64,000 bases of DNA from Agelas oroides (Eukaryota > Porifera > Demospongiae > Agelasida > Agelasidae): contig OX422195.1 of the NCBI GenBank assembly GCA_949130485.1, forward strand, positions 5,896,566-5,960,565. Reading direction: 5' to 3'. The translations under genes and the position numbers were made by a program. A model generated the notes under the pieces. The model was not told the origin of the DNA. It did not search any database and worked only from the letters and a program-made list of their open reading frames with translations. The number at the start of each line of letters is the position of its first letter. Position 1 is the stretch's first letter. This document shows positions 23,225-40,555 of the stretch, piece by piece.

Positions 23225-24290
23225 ACAGCTGTGCAAATCGAGTTGACAGGGATAGGGACAGAGTGACAACAACAGCATGAACAGGGACAGAGGGACAGGG
23301 CCAGTGGGACATGGAAGGGACAGGGAGGGATAGGGAGAGAGGAAAAGCGACAGGGACAGGGGGACAGCAACAGGGACAGAGGGATAGGCACGGGGACAGA
23401 CGGCCAGGGACAGGGACAGAGGGACAGGACAGGGTAACAGGAACAAAGGAATAGGGACGATAGAATTTGGACAGGGACAGGCACAGAGGGAAAGCGAGAA
23501 AGACTGAGGAACAGGGACAGAGGAGCATGGACAGAGAGACAGGGATGGAACAGGGACAGAGGGACAGGGGAACTGGGACAGAGCCAGAGACACATGGACA
23601 AGGACAGGGACAGTGGGACAGGCACAGAATGACAGTGACATAAATAGAGGGACAGAAACAGCAATAGAGGGGCACAGAGGGACAGAGGGACAGGAATAGA
23701 GTGATAGGGACATGGATAGAGGGATAGGGACAGAGAGACAGGGACAAGGAGCAGGGGCAGGGATAGAGAGGGACAGGGGGGAAAGATATGGACAGAGAGA
23801 CAAGGACATGGGTATAGGGAAGAGACAGGGACAGGATGGGGAAAAGGACAGGGACACGGACGAGAATGGGGACAGGCACAGAGGGACAGGGACAGAGAGA
23901 AAGGCAGAGGACAAGGACATGGAGAGATGGACAGGGATAGAGGGACAGGGATAGGGGGACAGGGACAGAGGGATAGTGAAAGAGATATGGATGGGACCAG
24001 GGGACAGGAAAAGGTACATGGACAGTAACAGAGGGACAGGGACAGGGACAGAGGGACAAGGACAGTGGCAGAGGGACAGTGATAGGGACAGATGGACAAA
24101 GACAAGGTGGACAGTGACAGAGGAAAAGTGATAGGGACAGACGGACATTGACAGGTACAAGGACAGTGGCAGAGGGACAGTGATAGGGGCAGATGGACAA
24201 AAACAAGGCGGACAGTAACAGAGGAAAAGTGATAGGGACAGACGGACATGGACAGGTACAAGGACAGAGGGACAGGGACATAGGGACAGG
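23225..24290. repeat. GGGACA-type minisatellite (about 1.06 kb)
   Basis: The plus strand is an irregular run of AGGGACAGGGACAGAGGGAC units with very few pyrimidines other than C in ACA. It lies about 230 bp upstream of the sulfatase copy 3 start. Long open frames on the minus strand (Ser/Pro/Cys/Leu-rich) are low-complexity translation artefacts. Confidence 0.95.
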
Positions 24291-25527
24291 GGCCAACCTT
24301 GGTCTGACCAACTCAACCACTACATGGTTAAAATTGAGTAGGCTATAAGGAATTTAAAGGTGACCAAATTTGGTCTGAAATGTGTCCAAATTGAGTAGCC
24401 TATAACCAATTTGGCACCAAAAGTTGACCATGGTCGAACAGACCAAAGATGGTCTCATGACATAGCTCTGCCTTATAGTGATGACGTTGGGTCCAGCAGA
24501 TGTAGCATATTGAACCTTACATTTATTGTTGGGCAGTGGACATGTTAGGTGTATTCATCTTGGTTATTGTATGGAACATGACATTTGCTATCAAGGTTCC
24601 AGGATGATATAATTTTGTAGCTATAAAATTACAATTAAATTCTGCTTTGCTATTAGACCACTCTGGTTTTATGGCCATAAATTATGATGTATGAACTTTC
24701 TGTTTGGCTTGCCATGCCGTGCGAGTCACCACGACAGCACTCATTGCAAGGACTGAGAATAACCCAATTTGTCAGGGTGGGTTACTTCAGCACGAAGAAG
24801 GCCGTCCCTAGTGCAGCAAACAAGAAAAGGTGTCGTACACAGTTGACGCGGTTTTCTCCCTTCAACTGACGCTCACTTCCAGTACCCGAACCACCCCAAC
24901 TCTCTGAGCGGCATTGTGCCAACAGGCACCTTCAGCCGCGTCAGAGAGCCAGAGCCGCTTGGGTGCCCTGGGAAGCACCTGCACCTGCCACTGAGCACCG
25001 GTACCCGGTGACTGCGTGGCCGCTAGCGGTACAGGGTCCCCAGAGCGTGAGTCAATGCCGATACAACTTGACGTTGCACCTACATCGAAGGAAGCGAAGT
25101 AAGCGTCAAAGTTGAGGGGGGTAAACTGTCTCAACAGCGCACGGAACCATCTCCAGAGCCTAGGCACAGAAGACAGCCCTCGCCTTCCAAGCTGTACTGC
25201 TCGCGATGACTGATATTTCCCCCCTAGCTCGCGGTTTTTATACCAGCGTTTGTCCTATCTTTAGATTTTGCTTGAAGACGTTTTGTTTTGTAATCGTTTG
25301 TTCTATCTTTAGATTTTGCTTGAATGACGTTTTGTATCGTGTGCACATCATGTGACAACGTAGCCGAATCGTGATCATCGTATGAGTACTATACTCTACT
25401 CGGCATCGTACAGCAGCATGATCCAAAGAACTTCCACATCACATCAGTAAAGACATTGACAGTGCACAGGGGTACTGGTGATGTATTGTTGATTTATGTG
25501 CAGGTTAAGGCAGGCTAACTCAAAGAG
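24291..25527. other. Intergenic between sulfatase cluster and WIPI gene
   Basis: Contains a short direct repeat (ATTGAGTAGGCTATAAGG at about 24337 and ATTGAGTAGCCTATAACC at about 24390), a GC-rich segment (24830-25220) with a 101-codon minus-strand frame (24862-25167) of unknown nature, and a tandem duplication of ATCTTTAGATTTTGCTTGA at 25258 and 25307. The GC-rich segment differs in composition from both sides and may be an inserted repeat or a CpG-rich promoter region. No product is claimed. Confidence 0.4.
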
Positions 25528-33434
<7,907 letters not shown>

Positions 33435-34060
33435 TAATTTCTTACACAACTTTGGAATTATTTCCGCCACCAGTTTACCGATTTCCTTTGCACTCTGTAC
33501 CTGTAATGTATGTTGTTCTTATTGTGTTATTGCTGTTACTGGACAGTGGCAGCGCTCCTTGTACCACATGACCCTTTTCACATGATCTGTTGTGTTAACA
33601 GGAAGCAGTCGTATGTACTAAGGTATAGGGTCAAGCACATGTGCATAGCTAAGTCTCACAACCAGCTAGCTCGAGTGTGCAATGAGGATCTGAGGTTTTG
33701 ACTTGAGGACTTACCGTACAAAGGTAGAGGTATATAGGGAACACAACAGGCTGAGTGTCATGCATGCCCATAAAAGGATGTATAGGGTCAAGCCCTTATT
33801 GGGATGCACAGTACTGCAGCTGAAGATCTAGTTGGGGCAGCTAGGAAACTATTATAATTATATAGAGTTTTGATTTACTGGCTGTGCATGAGAAAAGACC
33901 CGCACACACCACACAGACACTACAGCCTCGTGATCATTCCACTCTTGTATGGTGTAGGTATGAGGCTAAACTAGCCTGGTTTCCCCCAGGCAACACAGAG
34001 GAGCTGTCAAGTACTGGTTCTGATGATAAAAAAATTTCGCCAAAAACACCAGATAATTAA
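33435..34060. other. WIPI 3' region and convergent intergenic spacer
   Basis: WIPI and PICK1 end tail to tail here. No gene seen; TATGAGGCTA next to TAGCCTGG near 33960-33977 may be a fragment of the TAGCCT family. Confidence 0.4.
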
Positions 34061-34436
34061 TAGGGGCTTTCCAAAACCATACCCCCTCCATTATATTTTC
34101 TCCCAGCATCTTGATCTACCTACCATAGTTAGTACTCTATGACTGCAGATTGACTTGCAAATTTCAGCTTTATACCATGTTTCATTCGTTGGATATGCAG
34201 GCTTCAAGTTTGAAACTTTCCTGTATATTTAGATGGAGATTGGGGCCAGATTGGGTCCTAGCTATTAAAATGTATGGGAAAACTGAAAATTTTGATTCTG
34301 CAGATCTCAGAAACTGAACATGCTATCCAGCTCAAATTTTCAACTTAGTCTCTTCCTAATGAGTACTAAGTCATATCTAAAATTCAGGACAATCAGAGGT
34401 ACTCCCCAAAAGTGGGTGGGTTTTGGAAAGCCCCTA
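34061..34436. mobile_element. 376-bp MITE, TAGGGGCTTTCCAAAACC ends
   Basis: TAGGGGCTTTCCAAAACC at the left is exactly complementary to GGTTTTGGAAAGCCCCTA at the right. The TA at each end is the likely target site. No coding content. Confidence 0.88.
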
Positions 34437-34507
34437 TTACATGATTGTACATGTACAAGTGTCTGATTGGTTGTGAGAGGGGGGAGGTGATTGTTTGTGA
34501 TGGTGGA

Positions 34508-34676
34508 CTAAGAGTCAGTCTCCTCGTCCTCCTGAGGCTTGGAGGTCATCTCAGTCTGTAGCTCCACCTCAATGGGGAACACAGCTGCTGGTTTGAGTGC
34601 CTTGTGGCTCTGGCGGTAGTAGACGTACATCCCAGACACCAGTCTCTCCAGATGGAAGGCAACATCTTGGACTGTG

Positions 34677-34729
<53 letters not shown>

Positions 34730-37700
34730 TATTATGTGTGTGGATATGACTGTTTATATTACATTCCATAGATGTACCATGAGTAATTCACATGTTTGTA
34801 TGCAAACATCACCCATGAAAGGACAGTGCTGGTATAAATCTCAGTTCCACTTGCCTCTCTTGTTGTCAAGCAGCTGCAGTTTCACCAACACATCAGAGCG
34901 CAGCTTAATGAACCTGAGCTTGGCAGCGTGGCGGCACCTCAGGAACACACGATACTCATAGTTCCCACCCAGCACTCTGTTCAGTGGCTGACCATAGTTC
35001 TGGCCATGGAGGAGAGTGAGGCAGTGGGTGGAGAGGAAGAGAGAGGAGGGGAGGAAAGGGGGTGGTAACAGGGAAAGGAGGAGAGGAGGGGACAGGGAGT
35101 GGGGAAAGGGAGGGAAGGAGAGAGAAGAGGAGGGAAGAGGAGAGGGGAATGGAGGAAGGAGAGGAGCAGGGAGACAAAAAGAACATTTCACCGAAAAACC
35201 TGGATCCCAGTGTAACTCTCTCAAGAACTCATTCATTTCCATCTACACAGAACTCCTAGTCTCATTCCCAGGTCATAACTACCACTGAGGGAAGGGATTT
35301 TGGTGGTAGTTGAGAATCAGACTAAACCTATACAGCAGTTGTGATTCATGACTTCAAACTGAACTCATACTCTGGCAAGGCAAAGAAATTCTGCAGCATT
35401 GATCTAGAATTACTGGATGTCCATTTTCTGTTTTAGGTATAGTTTATACAGTTCTGTGTGAAGTATCCAATCACATGTTTATCACGTGACTCACCACAGA
35501 CTCGTACTCCTCATCATCCATCTCTTTCACTTTGAGACAGTAGGCCTGCAGGGAATTATCTTCAAAATGAAATCAATCACCACAGGGAAAACATCAGTTG
35601 AAATGAATCCCTGCGTCGGACCAGCTTGCAAAACTTTCAGCTTGATAATTTGCTAACTGTCAATACAATGTATTTTCAACTTAGGTCAATTTTGACTCAG
35701 ACTCACCAGGAACTCAAAATGTATTTTCAACTTAGGTCAATTTTGAAATGAAAGCAAGAGAAATATGCACAGTGATGACATTGACCCACCAGGAATTCAA
35801 ACTTGGCTCCTGAATATTTCTTCAGAGTGAGCTTTGTGTCTGGAACAGCCTGTGCAGAAAGTGCAGTAAACAACTGAACAAAATGTATTTCAAGCTTAGA
35901 AGTGTGTTGTAGAATTTGAGCACCGAGCCTTATACTTCCCCCTTTCTCTGTCAGTGTTCACAAGGTTATTAGTTGGAGTACTGACCTTGTCTAGAAAGGT
36001 GCGTAAGTCTCTTAGCATCTGAAAGGGAGAAAGAAAGAGAGTAGAATGGTCCGTTTGTACTGTATTTCAGATTCTCAACTGTTCACTTACAGGGCCAACA
36101 TTTGCAATGAACTTCTGTCCTTCATCTGCCATTGCCCTGGTAACAAGATGAACACAAGCCATCGATCATAACTGTTGGGTTGTAATTTTGTAGGTGCAGG
36201 ACAAACTGAACCAGTTTAACATGTTCAATGGAAATTGAGATGGAAAACGCACTTGTGTGCCAGCCCAAAGTTAGTAAAGGCAACGCTTGCACTGCGTTGC
36301 ACTTCATACACACCAATGTTGCAGAACACCTGACCAAAATCTGAAAGAGGGTCAAAGGTCAATTAAAGTAAGCTTGTAAATGATATGCTGGGCAACAGGT
36401 AGGTGAGGTATTGAAGCAGTTCTTCATGGGACTTTCTTGTGTGCACGTACATCCATACCTCTGTGAGCCTCCGCTAAATGTTTGACACTCAAAAGGAAGT
36501 TCCTGGCACGCTCAGCTATCCCTGAGAACACAAGACACAGTTCATGTCATTGCAGGGCTGCATAGTGGTTTTGTACATAAGTTCAGAGGAAACTTCGCTT
36601 TCACATCATCCCCAAGATCCTCCATTCCTAACCCTCGATCCCCAGGTTCTCCCACCCCTAGCTTCCTCCATGCCCACAATCCCCCCATCACCAACCCCCC
36701 AACCCTAGCTTCCTCCATCCCCATCACCAAGCCCCCAACCCTAGCTTCCTCCACCCCCCAATCCCCACATCCCAAGCCCCCATCCCTACCTTCCTCCACC
36801 CCCCCCCCAATCCCCACATCACCAATCCCCCCATCCCTAGCTTCCTCCACCCCCCAATCCCCCCATCCCTAGCTTCCTCCACCCCCCAATCCCCCCATCC
36901 CAAGCCCCCATCCCTACCTTCCTCCACCCCCCAATCCCCCCATCCCTAGCTTCCTCCACCCCCCAATCCCCCCATCCCTAGCTTCCTCCACCCCCCAATC
37001 CCCCCATCCCAAGCCCCCATCCCTACCTTCTTCCACCCCCAATCCCCCAATCCCTACCTTCTTCCACCCCCCAATCCCTAGCTTCCTCCACCCCCCAATC
37101 CCCCCCCCATCCCTAGCTTCCTCCACCCCCCCAATCCCCCCATCACTAAGCCACCATCCCTATATAGCTTCCTCCATCCCTACCTTCTTCCACCCCATCC
37201 CAAGCCCTCATCCCTAGCTTCCTCCACCCCCCCCCCATATCCCCCCCCCATCCCAAGCCCCCATCCCTACCTTCCTCCACCCCCCCCAATCCCCACATCC
37301 CAAGCCCCCATCCCTACCTTCCTCCACCGCCCCAATCCCCCCATCCCTACCTTCCTCCACCCCCACAATCCCCCCATCCCTACCTTCCTCCACCCCCACA
37401 ATCCCCCCATCACCAAACCCTCCACCCCCCAATCCCCACATCCCAATCCCCCCATCCCTACCTTCCTCCACCCCCACAATCCCCCCATCCCTACCTTCCT
37501 CCACCCCCACAATCCCCCCATCACCAAACCCCCATCCCTAGCTTCCACCATCCCCACAATCCCCCCATCACCAAGCTCTCCCTGTCCATCCCCAGTTTTC
37601 ATCCCTTGTACATAAATGACTAGCCTTGTACCCAGGCCACGTGGAAGGAGAAAGACGTCTTTCTTCACCCACGCGGACTGGGTACGAGGCTAATGAATGA

Positions 37701-40073
37701 CATGTCTTGTAAAGCAAGGAAACTAGATAGAGGTGGTTAGAAAAGATGTTGCACGAGCTGATACTTTGCATAACCACCACATACCTCTGTACACTCTTGC
37801 ATTCTTCTCAAGATAATCCACTTTCTTGACGAGCTTATCTGCAGAGAAACGATCATCAAAGTCAAATTTGCCTGATAGTTGTGTATGAATAGGTAGATTA
37901 TAGAAAGTAAGAATATTTCTAATTTCAGTATTGTGTCAAAGATTCACAAAGTACTTTTGTCACAATGTTGTTACCTGAGAACTCTTGGTGCCAATTGAGA
38001 GCCCATGCATTTTAAAATGGTACCATAAAGACATTTTGATGTTATGAGGTAAAGAGTTAATGGCTGGCAGTTGCCAGGAATCGAATCCAGGGCTCTTGGC
38101 TTGAGCCAACAGTGCTCTACCACCGAGCTGCAACAGCTGGACAACCACCAGCCATCAAAACCTTTATATCTACTGAATGCCTCAGCAACACATCTGGCAG
38201 CCACTTAGTATGTCCCACCCTTAGTTCACAGATACGAGTGCCGTTTATGGTTTCCCCGCATCCTGGGCCCCCATCTGGGTACAAGAGGAGCCCTCCATCA
38301 CCCCATCTGGGTAGAAGAGAAGCCCCCCCCCCCCCCCCCCCCTCCCCACCTTTGGGCACAAGACAATAACTAAAACTGGTGATGCTTACATGTGTAGACT
38401 TTGTGTCATTTTAAGCAGAGAGCCGATGGGGTAATTACTGTACTGGACACTTCCAGTAAAAACCAAATACCATACCAAGAGTGTATGATGACATCATAAT
38501 GAATTATCTGTACTCTTGATTGTAAATCAGAATGTCACTGTTCTACAACTGTGACTGGAGAAAGGTTTGCTGCCAAAATGCGTCCACCTACCATTCACAA
38601 GAACTGCTCTGCTGAGCCCAAGGGAATCTGCTGTGCTTTCATTCATCTTTTCAACAAGACGGTGTTTCACTTTCTTCATGGCTGGAGGGAGAGGTGAGAG
38701 GGAGAGGAGAGAAAGGGAGGGAATGATAGAGGGGGGGAGGGGAAGAGAGGAGAGAAGAGAAGACAAAAGGGTGAGGAGAAGAGGGAAGAAAGGGGAGGGC
38801 GAGCAGGAAAGTAGAAAGGAGAGGGAAGGGGAGGGGAAGGCCACAATTAGCCTCATTTCCAGGCTTAGTGGGGGAGAGCCTGGAACAAGGTTAGCTAGCT
38901 ACAGACTGTGCCATGGCAGTTGCCACCTAGTTGATATTCATACATGAGGGTGGAGGAGGAAAGATGCCTACTGTATATATAGTGTCACTTAAGAGCAGAT
39001 TCACAGCTGGGTCCTCCATACTGGCATATGTCAATCCGAAGTGGTCACATACACACAGTTTATGCTAGTCTATCAAGCCAGACCATCTCTCACCCTCCAG
39101 AAAAGTGAGGGTGAGAGATGGTCTGGCTTCTAAGTCATTGCTTACCAATATCCATGCCTCTTCCCTTCGGGGGTTCTATCCTGTTGAACGTGATGGTTAT
39201 TTCTCCCTGTAGCGGAGAAAAGAAAACATACACACCACACTCAGAGTCACTCCAGAACAGCTTTCCATCGGTTAAACAATATCAAGGTTATATGTCTAAT
39301 GCTTGACCATGGCCCAGAGTTCCAGGTCCAGAAATTAGGGAGGAAATTTTTATGGGATAGTTTTGCCCAAGCCCTAATCTCTCTAGGTGAATATAAATTG
39401 TGTTAAACCGTTCGGAGGTAGCAAGAACAAATTTCAACCAGTATAGTATGGTTGAACTCATCAGGATAAAGGAGAGTCTGACTGACCTTTGAGGACTGAA
39501 TGAGGTCAGCTGTCTGTTTCCGGGAGTACCCTCTGAGGCTGACACCACTGACTGTCACTAGTTCATCACCCGGACAGAGGGAACCATCCTCATAGGCAGG
39601 AGTTCGGTGGAATACCTGAGGTGGAGGAGATGGAAGAGGGAAGGAGGAGAAAAGAGGAGGGAGGGGAGGAGCAGAAGGAAGGGAGAGAAGGAGGAGGGAA
39701 CGGAAGGGGAGGAGGAAGAAGAGGGGGGAAGAGAAAGAGGGGGGAAGAGGAAGAGGGGGGAAGAGGAAGAGGGAGAAGATGAAAGAGCAGGAGGGAAAGG
39801 GAAAGGTTAGGAAGCAAACAGACAAGATTATTTGTGACAGAGAGAGAGAGAGAGAATGATGTCACATATACAATGAAGTAGACCTGTTCATAGGCTCAAG
39901 GTACAACATACAGAAGACATAGTTAATTTACATAGTAGTGACCAACCAGGTGGTGATATCCTTGTACCACTCACCTGTACCACATAGAGGACAGGACAGA
40001 GGGGTGCCCCACCCCCAATGCTGATTCCAATCATGTTGTTCTTTCCCTTGATCAACGACACTGACCTCGACAT
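34508..40073 (-). CDS. PICK1: PICK1 homologue: PDZ plus BAR (arfaptin-like) protein
   Basis: Scaffold that couples PDZ ligands (PKC alpha, receptor tails in vertebrates) to curved membranes. Coding exons in order: 39975-40073, 39487-39615, 39146-39206, 38592-38681, 37795-37848, 36460-36522, 36253-36340, 36091-36136, 35986-36018, 35790-35849, 35495-35545, 34855-34999, 34508-34671; phases close to 360 residues (human 415). The PDZ groove IGISIGGG is at residues 15-22, GDELVTVSGVSLRGYSR follows, then KKVKHRLVEKMN at the BAR start, FGQVFCNIGVYE, LKVKEMDDEEYE, GNYEYRVFLRCR and VFPIEVEL near the end. The N terminus is about 20 residues shorter than in human: the upstream frame from the 5' exon (donor at 40423) hits a stop before this ATG. 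The intron after exon 34855-34999 uses a GC donor. Confidence 0.93.
34676..34737 (-). repeat. (GT)n, sense (CA)n, at PICK1 acceptor
   Basis: On the coding strand a CA repeat runs to within a few nt of the acceptor of the last PICK1 exon (34672/34671). Confidence 0.93.
35015..35180 (-). repeat. GA-rich (sense CT-rich) tract before a PICK1 exon
   Basis: Sense-strand pyrimidine run of about 165 nt directly upstream of the acceptor of exon 34855-34999. Confidence 0.9.
35257..35324. mobile_element. Palindromic TAGTCT element in PICK1 intron
   Basis: TAGTCTCATTCCCAGG at the left, ATTCTCA-type complement and AGACTA at the right, inner arms AACTACCAC/GTGGTAGTT. No target duplication seen. Confidence 0.5.
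36595..37590 (-). repeat. About 32-bp C/G-rich minisatellite in PICK1 intron
   Basis: About 30 copies of a unit close to TTCCTCCACCCCCCAATCCC plus CCCATCCCTAGC fill most of the intron between exons 37795-37848 and 36460-36522. On the coding strand each unit has two or more runs of 4-6 G, so the transcript and template could form G-quadruplexes. Confidence 0.95.
37621..37692. mobile_element. Palindromic TAGCCT element (c) in PICK1 intron
   Basis: TAGCCTTGTACCCAG at the left, CTGGGTACGAGGCTA at the right, perfect centre GAAAGACGTCTTTC. Flanks ATAAATGAC (left) and ATGAATGAC (right) match 8/9, a target duplication. Confidence 0.8.
38062..38153 (-). mobile_element. tRNA-derived SINE, copy 1
   Basis: On the minus strand GGCTGGTGGTTGTCCAGCTG is followed by an A-box-like CAGCTCGGTGGTAGAGC and a B-box-like GGATTCGATTCC, ending CTGCCAGCC. 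Acceptor, anticodon and T stems do not pair, so it is not a functional tRNA. The same start and end recur at 49188-49299. Confidence 0.75.
38322..38342. repeat. Homopolymer C run
   Basis: About 20 consecutive C in the PICK1 intron, in a CCCATCTGGG-rich patch. Confidence 0.9.
38690..38842 (-). repeat. GA-rich (sense CT-rich) tract before PICK1 exon 38592-38681
   Basis: Sense pyrimidine run of about 150 nt immediately upstream of the acceptor at 38682. Confidence 0.9.
38848..38892. mobile_element. Short TAGCCT hairpin
   Basis: TAGCCTCATTTCCAGGCT pairs with AGCCTGGAACAAGGTTA across a 10-nt loop. No target duplication. Confidence 0.45.
39076..39130. mobile_element. Hairpin next to a PICK1 donor
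   Basis: AAGCCAGACCATCTCTCACC pairs nearly perfectly with GGTGAGAGATGGTCTGGCTT around a short loop. It ends about 15 nt inside the donor of exon 39146-39206. The TAGTCTA string just left of it suggests kinship with the TAGYCT family, but there is no target duplication. Confidence 0.5.
39620..39802 (-). repeat. GA-rich (sense CT-rich) tract before PICK1 exon 39487-39615
   Basis: Purine-only run on the plus strand beginning a few nt from the acceptor, i.e. a greatly extended polypyrimidine tract. Confidence 0.9.
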
Positions 40074-40423
40074 GACTGGATGTTTTTCTGTTGTGTGTGT
40101 ATACAGCAAGAAAGGGAACCAAGCCAACGTTTGTCAGCCACTGGACTGCTGTTTGAACCATAATTTTGCCCCTCAACTCTGAATCACCCCAGCACAGCTG
40201 ATAAGGACTGCTATCTGCTGAAAGACAACATAATTTGTGACCATTCACTTGCATAAGTATTTTCAGGAAGTGAAGGGTTGGCGGTGCTAGACTAAAGACG
40301 GTTTATTGTTTGTGTAAGTCAGTCTGTCTGTCTGTGTAAAATTGTGAACATGTAATGATTTATACTTCTAGTAACATTATGCTGCTCAACTGAGAATCAG
40401 TGGTTTTAATACAGTGATCTTAC

Positions 40424-40555
40424 CGATAGAAACTTTAGCTTTGCCTCACACACAGGAAACGCGCGCGTCTGGCCACACCCCGTTCCGCAACCGGTGGGTG
40501 GGGCTACTCATCTACTCGCCAGATCAGAGGGGGCGGCACCTTGTTGGTGTAGACG
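40424..40555. promoter_or_regulatory. Probable bidirectional promoter, PICK1 / PH-START
   Basis: The PICK1 non-coding first exon ends at 40424 (donor CG|GTAAGA on the minus strand) and the PH-START start codon is at 40556 on the plus strand. The 130 bp between hold GC-rich, CpG-containing sequence (ACGCGCGCG, CCACACCCCG, GGTGGGTGGGGC) and no TATA box, as usual for divergent housekeeping promoters. The exact transcription starts are unknown, and the 5' exons may overlap. Confidence 0.5.

Noticed and set aside
22294-24320. 365-655 codon frames on the minus strand through the GGGACA minisatellite
   Set aside because: Low-complexity Ser/Pro/Cys/Leu translation of the repeat in three frames; only the last about 230 codons of one frame are the real sulfatase copy 3 N-terminal part.
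38062-38153. Functional tRNA gene
   Set aside because: A and B boxes are present but acceptor, anticodon and T stems do not pair; better explained as a SINE.
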